Shown here piece after piece: positions 9,001 to 15,644 of a stretch of 64,000 nt of DNA. The notes below the pieces were generated by a model. That model was given only the letters and a program-made list of their open reading frames with translations, searched no databases and had not been told where the DNA came from. Position numbers and translations under genes: made by a program. The stretch is from contig NZ_BDAW01000017.1 of the NCBI RefSeq assembly GCF_001625085.1, forward strand, positions 1-64,000, in the 5' to 3' direction. Origin of the DNA: Nocardia acidivorans NBRC 108247. GTDB lineage: Bacteria > Actinomycetota > Actinomycetes > Mycobacteriales > Mycobacteriaceae. Numbering within the stretch: position 1 is the first letter of the stretch; every line of letters begins with the position of its first letter.

Positions 9001-11762
9001 GCCTGACGCACGGAATCCTGCGCGGCGAGCACGGTTTCGATCTCACCGAGTTCGATGCGCAGACCGCGCAGCTTGACCTGGAAGTCGGTGCGCTCGAGGT
9101 AGACGAGTTCGCCCTGTGCGGTCCAGCGCACCAGATCGCCGGTGCGGTACATCAATTCGCCCGCATCGCTGAGCCCGTCCGGGGTGACGAACGGATCGGC
9201 GACGAAGCGCTCCGCGGTCAGACCGGGTCGCGCCACGTAGCCCCGGGCGAGCTGAACCCCCGACAGATACAGCTCACCCGGGGTCCCCACGGGGACCGGC
9301 CGTAGACGTGAATCGAGCACGTACAGCCGGGTATTGGATACGGGTGCGCCGATCGGCACCACCTCGGTATCCAAGTCGGTGACCTCATGGAAGGTGACGT
9401 CGACCGCCGCCTCCGTGGGGCCGTACAGATTGTGCAGGCGCGCACCGGTCAGCGCGCGCAGGCGCTGCGCGGTCGCGGCGGGCAGAACCTCACCGGAGGC
9501 GAAGACCATGCGCAGGCGCATCTCCCGCGCCGAGGCCGCCACCAGCTCACCGAGGAACACGGCCAGCATGGCGGGCACGAAGTGCGCGACCGTAACCCGC
9601 TCGCGGACAATGGTTTCCGCCAGGTAGCCGGGATCACGATGCCCGTCCGGGGTGGCGACCACCAGCGTCGCGCCGATCTGCAAGGGCCAGAAGAACTCCC
9701 ATACCGACACATCGAAGGTGGCCGGGGTCTTCTGCAGCACCACATCATCGGAGTTCAGCCCGTACTCGGACTGCATCCACGCCAGCCGGTTCACAATGCC
9801 GCGATGCGTGACCGCCACGCCCTTGGGCAGACCGGTCGAGCCCGAGGTGAAGATGATGTACGCGGTATTCGAAGGACGCAGCGGCGCAAGCAGTTCCGTG
9901 TCGCGCAGCGGCGCGCCGGAGTAGCGGTCCAATGCCAGCTCGTCCAATACGAGTACCGGGGCCTCGACGTCGCCGGCCGGTCGGTCGGCGACGCTGGTCA
10001 GCACCACCGCCGGGCGCGCGGTCGCCACTATATGCGCGGTGCGATCGGCCGGATGATCCGGATCCAGCGGCACATACGCCGCGCCCGCCGCCTGCACGGC
10101 GTACAGCGCCGTCACCAGTTCCGGCGACCGGCGCAGGTGCAGCGCCACCATGGTCTCGGGCCCGATGCCCAGGGAAATGAGGCGCCGGGCAAGACGATTC
10201 ACCCGACCCGAGAGTTCGGCATAGGTCAGCTGCAGGGCCGGTTCCCCGGCGTACCGCAGCGCCACCGCGCCCGGCGTCCGCGCGGCCTGCGCCGCGAACA
10301 GCGAGACCAGCGTCGACTCCGCCGCCACCGGCGGTTCGAAATCCGCCGGGTCGCGCCCGGTGTCGTTCCAAATCCGCAGGCTCACTTCGCGTTCCAGCTC
10401 GGTGATGACCGGCACCACGCCGAGCGGCGTCGCCGGATCCAGCTCCAGCAGGCGCTCCAGGAAGCCGGTGAAGCGGGCGTGATGGCGGGCCAGATCGTCA
10501 CCGCCGTACAGGTTCGGATTGGCCTCCAACTCCAGGTGCACCTGATCGCTGTCGGCGTAGTACACCTGCAGGCTCAGATCCTCGACCGGACCGGTGGTCA
10601 GCACGTTGTACCGCGCGGTCGCCGCCGCCAACGGCAGCGCCAGATCGAAGAGCATGAAATTGGCCAGCGGACCGAACAGCGCGCGCCGGGTCTGCTGACC
10701 CTCGCGATCGGCGTCGCGGCGAATGTCCTCGTGCCGATACCGCTGATGCCGCAGCGCGTTCGACAGTTCCAGGCGGGTCCCGGCCAGAACATCTCCCCAG
10801 GTGGCGTCGTCGCCGACGGCCAGGCGCAGCGGCACGATATTGGACAGCATGCCCGCCGAACGCCGGGTGTACTCATCGGTGCGCGCGGTCACCGGCAGGC
10901 TGAGTACCACTTCACGCTGATCGGTGAGACGGGCCAAATAGGCGCCGAAGGCCGCCAGCAGCACCACGGCGGTCTTCGAATCACGCTCGCGGGCAACCTG
11001 ATTGATCCGATCCAGCACCCGCTGCGGCAACTGCCGGCCGAACCGCAGATTGGCCGGGGCGGCCGGGGCGGTACGGCGATCCAGGGTGGTGGCCTCGAGG
11101 CCGTGCACCCGATCCGCCCAGTACCGGCGATCGGCGTCGAACTCCGCGCTCGCCCGATAGCGCTGTTCGGATTCGACCAGCGCCGTCATCGCACCGGGAT
11201 CGATCGTCGCCGGTTCGCCACCGGCGACCAGGGTGTTGTAGCGCTCGGCAATGCGCATGGTGATGGTGAGCGCGCCGTAGCCGTCCAACAGGATGTGATG
11301 GCAGCGCAGGTAGAAGAAGTAGTGCTCCTCGCCGACGTGCAGCACCGCACCGGCGAAGAGCCGATCGTGCAGCAGATCCACGGGTGCGGAGAAGTCGGCG
11401 TGCATCCACTCCCGGGCCGCGGCCACCGGATCGGCGTGCTCACGCAGGTCCAGGTACGGAACCGCCACGGGCAGAGTGGGATCCACGATCTGGCGGGGCT
11501 GACCGTCGACCTCGATCAGGCGCACGACCACGGCCTGGAACTCACGGATGGCGTCGCCGCAGGCCCGCTCCAGGGCGGCGGCGTCGAGCTCGCCGCGCAC
11601 ATCGAGGTACTGCGCGACATTGATCGGCACGTCCGGATCGAGCAGCTGGGCGTACCAGAGTCCGAGCTGACCGGGAGTGAGTTCGAAGGCCTCCGGCGCG
11701 GGCGTGCCGCCCACCGCCCGATCGCTGCCCGGTCCGAAACCACCCAACTCCGTACCCTGCAC
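1..11762 (-). CDS. Multimodular non-ribosomal peptide synthetase, 5' part (C-terminus beyond the left edge)
   Basis: About 3,920 residues are visible, with no in-frame stop before the edge. The start is GTG at 11762 behind AGGAGG with a 5-base spacer. Domain order by nucleotide position: C1 (HHILLDG near 11290), A1 (TSGSTG near 9850), PCP1 (LGGNS near 8680), C2 (HHIAADG near 7950), A2 (TSGSTG near 6460), PCP2 (LGGNS near 5320), C3 (HHIAADG near 4660), A3 (TSGSTG near 3210), PCP3 (LGGSS near 2050), C4 (HHISADG near 1460) and the first part of A4. Aligning pocket residues to GrsA gives DVWHFSLVDK for A1 (the EntF serine code), DFWNIGMVHK for A3 (threonine) and DIAAAGAVIK for A2 (not assigned); the final K is assumed. 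No epimerase, cyclization or reductase domain is visible. An N-terminal C domain implies an acyl or peptidyl starter supplied from elsewhere. The product is unknown. Confidence 0.95.
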   Translation of the reverse strand, partial: MQGTELGGFGPGSDRAVGGTPAPEAFELTPGQLGLWYAQLLDPDVPINVAQYLDVRGELDAAALERACGDAIREFQAVVVRLIEVDGQPRQIVDPTLPVAVPYLDLREHADPVAAAREWMHADFSAPVDLLHDRLFAGAVLHVGEEHYFFYLRCHHILLDGYGALTITMRIAERYNTLVAGGEPATIDPGAMTALVESEQRYRASAEFDADRRYWADRVHGLEATTLDRRTAPAAPANLRFGRQLPQRVLDRINQVARERDSKTAVVLLAAFGAYLARLTDQREVVLSLPVTARTDEYTRRSAGMLSNIVPLRLAVGDDATWGDVLAGTRLELSNALRHQRYRHEDIRRDADREGQQTRRALFGPLANFMLFDLALPLAAATARYNVLTTGPVEDLSLQVYYADSDQVHLELEANPNLYGGDDLARHHARFTGFLERLLELDPATPLGVVPVITELEREVSLRIWNDTGRDPADFEPPVAAESTLVSLFAAQAARTPGAVALRYAGEPALQLTYAELSGRVNRLARRLISLGIGPETMVALHLRRSPELVTALYAVQAAGAAYVPLDPDHPADRTAHIVATARPAVVLTSVADRPAGDVEAPVLVLDELALDRYSGAPLRDTELLAPLRPSNTAYIIFTSGSTGLPKGVAVTHRGIVNRLAWMQSEYGLNSDDVVLQKTPATFDVSVWEFFWPLQIGATLVVATPDGHRDPGYLAETIVRERVTVAHFVPAMLAVFLGELVAASAREMRLRMVFASGEVLPAATAQRLRALTGARLHNLYGPTEAAVDVTFHEVTDLDTEVVPIGAPVSNTRLYVLDSRLRPVPVGTPGELYLSGVQLARGYVARPGLTAERFVADPFVTPDGLSDAGELMYRTGDLVRWTAQGELVYLERTDFQVKLRGLRIELGEIETVLAAQDSVRQAVVVVRDEQLVAYLVPTRGSGTVDVAQLRIAAAAALPSYMVPSAYVLLDALPLNASGKLDRRALPAPEPTVTVYRAPVSVVEQSVARVFGEVLEREGLGLDDDFFALGGNSLIATRVAARISSDLGCRIGVRELFGAPTVAAVAELIERQFLDDDVEFGTVVPELAVRERPAVLPLSPAQQRIWFLNRFATGSADYNMPFVLRLRGELDVAALRAAIADVVGRHEVLRTVFPQIADGPCQRVLPAAALQSRAALESLADRLLTDAAVEEFDAAELGLIAGTDLVAAAEPIAAADLDAELRAFASRGFDLETEIPFRARLFDIHDTDNAGDADNSGKSDEADFALAVVLHHIAADGLSLPVLARDLVAAYTARLAGHAPGWAPLPLQYADYALWQRERLGAATDPNSLLAQQLEYWTRTLAGAPEQLDLPTDRPRPAVASGRGGTHRLEIPAGLHSRVLETAQEHGVSSFMLLHAVLAVLLARLSGGDDIVIGTPVGGRGERDLDELIGMFVGTLPLRTRIDTRATFAELLSAVRESDLAAFAHADVPFEQLVETLNPARSQARHPVFQVTLSFTGVGNVGVELPGLLATAGTLDTGVAKFDLSIAVTESFAGAGPGEGPAPAGIQAEFAFATDLFDSASVSVLAARFLRLLEAVTAAPATVVADLPLLSPREYANLTTRTGGPATATGLLPDVLAEAAEADPDDIAVCDERRAVTYAELDAASSRLARVLIDRGIGPDDLVAIGVPRSIEQVTAVWAVIKSGAGWLPVDPAYPVDRITHMVTDSRAVLGLTTAAARAALPGPLPWLLLDDPEFRRACAAFADDQITDADRVRPLHAQHIAYAIYTSGSTGLPKGVLVTHESLVSLAAEQTVHYFGHPGARVLSVASPSFDISVAELLLAVNSGATLVIAPAGATVGQELADFARAQRVTHLAMTPSAAASLDPGELPDVQSVAVGGEAVPAELVRRWVEAGRTIVDAYGPTETTVIVNMSQPLRAGEPVHVGRPIRGVREWVLDAALQPVPVGVIGELYVAGPQLARGYHGRPELTANRFVACPWAPGERMYRTGDLVRWAADGSVIYVGRNDSQVKVRGYRIELGEIESALAAHEQVRQAVVIVHNDAVRGDQLAAYLVPADPVAGVRTETVRASLQGRLAPHMVPAAFTVIAELPMTPNGKLNHRALPAPEFAVRDFRALTTSAERLVAAAFTEVLGGSAAIGADDDFFDLGGNSLIATRLTARLGAALDARVPVRLIFDARTVAELAAALGEFAGTGGRPPLVAGERPDAVPLSYAQQRMWFLNRFDTASVADNLVAAIRLSGDLDREALAAALHDVIERHETLRTIYPATDGLGRQQVLPLAEAAVGLLTEDVAAADLNARIRELALAPFAVDRQVPLRLNLLRVVASGGVRDSAVEIVGDSATIGGIDPAVVSAVAAAATTEHMLVFAVHHIAADGLSVAPLTFDLMAAYAARRRGEAPQWAPLPVQYADYALWQRELLGDADAQESMLAQQISFWRAELSGLAPELSLPLDRPRPATASGRGARYEFTLDAGLHDRLREIAERSNASLFMVVHAALATLLAKVSGQSDIAIGTPVAGRGEQALDGLVGMFVNTLVLRTDVAPRNSFAELVTAVRDTDLRAFAHADVPFERLVEALHPVRAQGLHPLFQVVLDFQNIAGAALELEGLEVSRLDIDTHTAKFDLQLSIGERADGGLAAVFTYATDIFDAAGIAALARRFERVVAAVANNDLLPVGDIEVLDADERELVLHEWSATGPDIAETGTLADRFAAAALIDPNATAVRSGDTTLTYAQLDARANRLARRLAAAGVGPESLVAVALPRNTDLVVALLAVLKSGGGYLPIDPNYPADRIEYVLDDARPVCALTSAAANLPAGWFGGPVLDLDSADLSGYSDAPVTDADRRARLNPANTAYVIYTSGSTGRPKGVLIPHLNVVRLLDNTRRHFEFGPSDVWTMFHSYAFDFSVWELWGPLLSGGSVVVVDYFTSRSPHQFRELLAAERVTVLNQTPSAFYQLIAADQAQADDLALRVVIFGGEALEPQRLRDWFARHPQAPALVNMYGITETTVHVSYRPITAATGSASVIGGALPGLVVRVLDSRLRPVPPGVPGEIYVSGGQLARGYLSRPALSASRFVADPYGPAGTAAYRTGDLARWTATGELEYLGRADQQVNLRGFRVELGEIEAALLDERGVREAAVVVRHDDIVAEDRIVGYVVAEAHIDTALLRQAVARRLPEHMVPTAIVVIDRIPLTVNGKLDRTALPAPTFEAAAYREPGTPAEIAVAEVFAELLGIDRVGVDDDFFALGGSSLLAARAVARIGAALDCAIPVRALFETRSVAALAEYARELSGAGARKALLPRMRPERLPLAPAQQRMWFLNRYWAAEETSGPGAAADNIALVIRFSGVLDVIALAGALADLVRRHETLRTVYPDGVDGPEQVIMPAARSVPTVIAERIEESELDARLIAAATHGFDLTRETPLRTELFRLSDTEHVLALVLHHISADGYSLGPLAQDLMAAYTARHTGQAPAWQPLPVQYADYALWQAEVLGSDADPESEAGRQLAYWRSRLAGLPEQLDLPADRPRPAVSTHSGGTHHFTVDAGLYGELAALALKLDATMFSTVHAALAVLLARLSGTTDIAIGTPVAGRGEQALDGLVGMFVNTLVLRTEIDPGTGFDTLLGQVRAGDIEALSHTDIPFDRVVEVLAPARAQNRHPLFQVALTFQNFPVPTLELPGLRVLPAQIEAGIAKFDLQFTVTETFATAGRTAGLDIEITYATDLFEAGSIAALARRFEQVLATVAADSMIAVGDIDLLCFDERRRVLTEWNDTARDLTAELPEGAAANLVSLFEVQALNTPDAIALVFEDASSGGARAELTYAEFAARVHRLARHLITRGVGAESLVALAIRRSVDLVIAMYAVLEAGGAYVPLDPDQPADRIDHMLDIARPAVILTTAREAFTTAGDTPVLDIGTLDLEGCPATPITDSER

Positions 11763-12277
11763 CAGAGCCTCCTCGATTTGCCCGAATTGCTATGTGGCCG
11801 AACGCTTTCGGGCATCACGAAATAGACCTGGGCACACCGGTGGGGTACCGGATGCCAGGCCGCGGAAGACCGCACTGCCCTGGGTGATTCGACGAATGCG
11901 CGGCGTCGGGGATGACGCTTTCGCGCGTGATTTCCTATGTGCTCGTACCGGCCGGGTGCCCGTCGTGTCGCGGCCGGGGATGCGGTTGCCTCCGGGCCAT
12001 CCGCATCGGATTGTCGTGCTCTCTGTTCTCCTCCAACTTCACCGGCGAGCTGCGCTCGCCGACTCTCCTGAGCGATGCCCTGTCACCTGCATCACACGGA
12101 TGCCGGTCCGTGCATTGCGAAGACTAGGGGCAAAGTGAATAAAACGGAACTTTTTCCCGAAAAAAAGTTGGACGAGCGTCTAGTTGGTTTCGGAGATTAC
12201 GCGCAGACCGCGAAGAATGTGGGTGCAACCACATGGCGAGGCCCAGGTGTGACCGAGCGCACTTTCGGTTGCGAAGA
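11763..12277. other. Intergenic region upstream of the NRPS
   Basis: About 515 bases between the GAF regulator stop and the NRPS start. I see no convincing gene; the short frames on both strands have poor codon use and no family resemblance. The only strong structure is an A/T-rich inverted repeat (AACTTTTT, CCCG, AAAAAAAGTT) near 12149-12169, which stands out from the GC-rich surroundings. It could end transcription from the GAF gene or belong to the NRPS promoter. The remaining 390 bases would be an unusually long untranslated leader. Confidence 0.5.
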
Positions 12278-13630
12278 CTATGAGTCGAAACGTTGCATCT
12301 GCGTTGCATCGGCGCCCATGCGCCGATCGAGCACGCGGATCTTCGCCTCGATCTGCGAATACAGCGGTGAATCGCGGTCCACCGTGGCGCGATACGCCGC
12401 CCAGGCGGCCGCATCGTCCCGACCTTCCGCACCCGCGGTCCATTTGCTCAGGACGGCGGCTTCACCGGAACGCAACACGGCGGTGCGCAGCCGCACCCGC
12501 AATTCATCGCGAATGTCTATAACTCCCGGCGCATTCGAACGCGGCAGCGCCGGACCCGCGTACAGCCGCACCGCCGCGTCCACGTCCCCGGAATCGAGGG
12601 CGGCCCGCAACGCCTCCACATCCGTGGCCACCGGAACCCGCAAACGGTAAGGGCGCGAACCGAACACATTCGGCCCCACCACCGAGCGCAACCGCGACAT
12701 GGCGGCACGAATCGTGGCGTTGTCCAGATCGGCGTCATCGAGCAGCAGCGCCAGATGATCGGCGGACAGCCCCTCGGGATGTTCGGCCAGCAGCAGCAGG
12801 ATCTCGGCGTGGCGCTGCGACAACGGAACTCGCTCACCCGCTACGGTCAATTGCGGCTGCCCCAGACCCAGGACCTCCAGGCCCAGCCGTTCGGGCATCG
12901 GCGCGTCCGCACCGGAACGGCGATCATGACCCGAACGCACCGCCGCCAGCAGCAAATCCATCTCCGCCGCCGTCGCCGCCGCCTTGACCAGGGCCAGAAT
13001 CTCCGGGCGCGCGACCCGCACGCCACCGGCGATCATCAGCACGCCCACCAGGCGGCCGTCCGGATCATGAACGGGCGCAGCCGCTCCGGTGATCTGATGC
13101 ATGCGATGCAGGAAATGCTCCGGCCCGTGAATCCAGGCCGCCCGGCCGGTCCGCACCACCAGGCCCACCGCATTGGTGCCCACCCGGCGCTCGCTCAGAT
13201 CGTTGCCCTCGCGCAGACCGGCATCGGCCGCGGCCTGCACCCGATCGGTATTGCCGTGCACCGACAGCACCCGGCCGAATTGATCGGCGATCACCACGAT
13301 CAGACCCGTGCTGGTGGCATCGCGCAACAGCAGCTTGTCGACCAGCGGCATGACAGCCGCGATCGGATGGGCATCCCGATAGCGTTCGAGATCAGCGCCG
13401 CGCAGTCCGCGGCCGTCGTTGTCGTCCATGGGATCGACGCCGCCGCGCACACTGCGCAACCACGACTCGAGCACCATCGGTCGCAACAAACCAGGCAGCT
13501 GACCCAATTGTTCGCCGCCCACACTGAGATATCCGTGGGCTTGCGCGGCATAGGCCTCGAGAGCACCCAACTGAGTGCCCGGTTCGGCACCGTGCTGCGG
13601 ACTGCTCCCACCTGCGAGATTGCTGACCAT
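12278..13630 (-). CDS. GAF-domain transcriptional regulator (AcoR-like) with a C-terminal winged helix
   Basis: A 450-residue protein. Residues about 95-230 form a GAF-type sensor with the pattern GNDLSERRVGTNAVG followed by HFLHRMHQITG and a VHDPDGRLVGV strand, as in the sensor half of AcoR-type activators. There is no sigma-54 AAA+ module. Residues about 265-340 instead look like a winged helix-turn-helix (LSQRHAEILLLLAEHPEG...AAMSRLRSVVG), followed by a helical tail. Proteins of this build in Nocardia and Rhodococcus often sit beside aldehyde or alcohol dehydrogenase genes; none is present here. It lies 515 bases upstream of the NRPS in the same direction, so control of the NRPS is possible but unproven. 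The start ATG has a modest AAAGG ribosome site. Confidence 0.8.
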   Translation of the reverse strand: MVSNLAGGSSPQHGAEPGTQLGALEAYAAQAHGYLSVGGEQLGQLPGLLRPMVLESWLRSVRGGVDPMDDNDGRGLRGADLERYRDAHPIAAVMPLVDKLLLRDATSTGLIVVIADQFGRVLSVHGNTDRVQAAADAGLREGNDLSERRVGTNAVGLVVRTGRAAWIHGPEHFLHRMHQITGAAAPVHDPDGRLVGVLMIAGGVRVARPEILALVKAAATAAEMDLLLAAVRSGHDRRSGADAPMPERLGLEVLGLGQPQLTVAGERVPLSQRHAEILLLLAEHPEGLSADHLALLLDDADLDNATIRAAMSRLRSVVGPNVFGSRPYRLRVPVATDVEALRAALDSGDVDAAVRLYAGPALPRSNAPGVIDIRDELRVRLRTAVLRSGEAAVLSKWTAGAEGRDDAAAWAAYRATVDRDSPLYSQIEAKIRVLDRRMGADATQMQRFDS

Positions 13631-14031
13631 TTGCCTTTCTTTCCGAACCCAAAGAGTACCTACGGGTTACCGCGCACAACCACGAAGCCGTAGCTTTGTC
13701 CCGCAGGTCACATCCGAAACCGAGCCACGCGGAATGTGAGCCCCGTCTAATCGCCGAACGCCCACGAGCCCGAGTCATACGGTGTAAGCACGAAGCGTGG
13801 AGGATATCGACCGACCGCGCCGCACCGGTTCACCGATGGCGAGATCACCGCGCGCACGCGGGAGACCGTGACCCGGACCGGCCCGGATGGGGAGGCGGGT
13901 GGTGTGCACGGCGCTGCTGAATCAGGTCGCGAGCGTGACGCTCAGCGAGCCGATCGAATACACCCGCAGCGACAAGCACACCGGCGGGCGACAAATGCCG
14001 GCGTGCTCGAGAGCACTCGAATAGTGCGAAA
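13631..14031. other. Intergenic region between mftF and the GAF regulator
   Basis: About 400 bases downstream of mftF and upstream of the GAF regulator. Short frames exist on both strands (for example a 24-codon frame from about 13797 on the plus strand) but none resembles a family I recognise. A small hairpin (GTGCT, CGAG, AGCAC) at 14003-14016, just after the mftF stop, may help terminate mftF. No mftG-like oxidoreductase, which follows mftF in mycobacteria, is present. Confidence 0.5.
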
Positions 14032-15432
14032 TCAGTTGGGGGGCAGGGTGGGTCGCAGTGCGGCGGCATCGCGCAGCTTGGCCGCGCCCCACCACAGGCC
14101 GGTGCCGTACGCGACATCCTCGAGCCGCTTGCACAGCACATAGCGGGTCGGATCCAGGCTGCCCGCCTCCCGATGGATGAACCAGTCGGCCAGACCGTCC
14201 GCCACCGCGATGGTCACCGCCAGATGGCGAATGCGGCGCGAGCACAGCATGCCCAGCAGCGTCACCGGCCAATAGTGCCGGCACAGCGAGGAAGCCAGCC
14301 GCCACATACCGCCGGAGAAACCGCGCGCCATATATATGGCCGAGACCCGGGTCGGATTGTCGAGTTCGGCGAAGACCCGGCGCAATCGGAACAGGGTCAG
14401 CACCAGCGTCACGACGCCGCCCGCCGCACCCCAGCGGGTGAGCGTGCCGAACAGCAGCGCCGTCACCGCGGTCCAGATCGGAATCGACAGCGGGGAGGCC
14501 ATTCCCGCGTGCCGCTGCCCCAGCGGGGCCACACCGGTGCCATGGGTCACCTTGTGCGCGAACCATTTCCGCAGCGACACCGGATTGCTGTGCGCCACCC
14601 GGGCGGCCGGTTCGTAGCGCAGCCGCCAGCCCGCGCGATCCAGCCGCCAGCACAGGTCGATATCCCCGCCCGCCGCCATGGCCTCGTCGAAACCGCCCTC
14701 GGCCAGCAGGGCCAGGCGGCGCACCAGCAGCGCGATGCTCGGCACGTACGGCACCGGACCGTGCGCCTGCACCGCCGACTCGCGCCGACCGCGATGCAGT
14801 GAACCGCGGGTGTGCTCATAGCGGGCCAGCAGGGTGGAATCCGGATCCATGGCCAGAATGCGCGGGGCCACCAGCGCCACCTTGGGATCGCTGAAATGCC
14901 CGAGCATCACCTCCAGCCAGCCCGTGCGCGGCACCACGTCCGGATCCAGGAACGCCACGAATTCGGTGGCCGCGCAGCGCAATCCGAAATTGCGGGCCGC
15001 CGCCGCACCGTGCCGCCGATCCCGGCGCAGCACCGTCACCCGGCAGCGGTTGCCGCGCCCGGGCGGAATCTGCACCGGCCGATCCGAACCGTCGTCCACC
15101 ACGATCACCGTGTACCCGCGCAGCGCCGACAGCAGCCGGCTCAGCCCGTCCGGGTCGTTGTGCACCGGGACGATGACGGTCACATCCTCCAGCGAAGGCA
15201 ACAGGCGCGGACGCGGATTCGCCACCCCCGAGTCGAGTAGACGTCTGGCAACCCGAGCCGACGTAGGGTCGGTCACCTCGAGGTACCCGTCACCGATCAT
15301 GGCCGCAGCCTCCGGCGCCAGTCGGAGCAACCGGTTCGGCGAGCCGCCGACCAGGAACCGTCCACCGGAGTAAGTGCGCACCCTGGGATCGATCCGCACC
15401 CCGAAACCATCGGGAAGGCGATCATGGCGCAT
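14032..15432 (-). CDS. mftF: Mycofactocin biosynthesis glycosyltransferase MftF
   Basis: A 466-residue family 2 glycosyltransferase. In mycobacteria MftF adds glucose units to premycofactocin, a peptide-derived redox cofactor. The N-terminus (RLPDGFGVRIDPRVR, then GGSPNRLLRLAP) closely follows remembered M. tuberculosis Rv0696. The catalytic part has VTVIVPVHND, VIVVDDGS, the FLDPDVVP acceptor-site motif and GGDIDLCWRLDRAGW. The C-terminal third has hydrophobic segments around WTAVTALLFGTLT and the conserved LCRHYWPVTLLG, typical of membrane-attached MftF. The ATG at 15432 gives the family N-terminus, although its ribosome site is too close. No mftA, B, C, D, E or G lies beside it; a TetR gene is divergent and an NRPS system lies downstream. 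Confidence 0.9.
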   Translation of the reverse strand: MRHDRLPDGFGVRIDPRVRTYSGGRFLVGGSPNRLLRLAPEAAAMIGDGYLEVTDPTSARVARRLLDSGVANPRPRLLPSLEDVTVIVPVHNDPDGLSRLLSALRGYTVIVVDDGSDRPVQIPPGRGNRCRVTVLRRDRRHGAAAARNFGLRCAATEFVAFLDPDVVPRTGWLEVMLGHFSDPKVALVAPRILAMDPDSTLLARYEHTRGSLHRGRRESAVQAHGPVPYVPSIALLVRRLALLAEGGFDEAMAAGGDIDLCWRLDRAGWRLRYEPAARVAHSNPVSLRKWFAHKVTHGTGVAPLGQRHAGMASPLSIPIWTAVTALLFGTLTRWGAAGGVVTLVLTLFRLRRVFAELDNPTRVSAIYMARGFSGGMWRLASSLCRHYWPVTLLGMLCSRRIRHLAVTIAVADGLADWFIHREAGSLDPTRYVLCKRLEDVAYGTGLWWGAAKLRDAAALRPTLPPN

Positions 15433-15462
15433 TCCTGGAATGCTAAGTCAGCACACGGGTGG

Positions 15463-15474
15463 CAATCATGATTG
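15463..15474. promoter_or_regulatory. Palindrome CAATCATGATTG between mftF and tetR
   Basis: A perfect 12-base palindrome about 30 bases upstream of mftF and about 170 bases upstream of the divergent TetR gene. Its position suits an operator for the neighbouring TetR protein. No recognised consensus was matched, so the assignment is inference only. Confidence 0.35.
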
Positions 15475-15644
15475 GCGCGCCGCTCAGTCCCGGAGATACT
15501 GCGCGAATCCGTATGCGCCACCCACAGCGGAACCGCTCCGACATACGGCGCTCTAGACTGCGGAGGCAGAAAAACCGGCAGGTGAACAGGCAGGGGACTT
15601 CGAATCCGGTCCCACGATGCCCACCGATGAGTGGTCGAGGTGGT

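Noticed and set aside
1095-11825. Very long plus-strand open frames opposite the NRPS (for example 1095-3521, 3927-6836, 9387-11825)
   Set aside because: They are rich in His, Arg and Gln and lack domains. They mirror the third-position GC bias of the real minus-strand gene, whose C, A and PCP motifs are continuous.
13797-13870. A 24-codon frame (VEDIDRPRRTG...) between mftF and the GAF regulator
   Set aside because: There is no family resemblance or clear ribosome site; it is too short to support.
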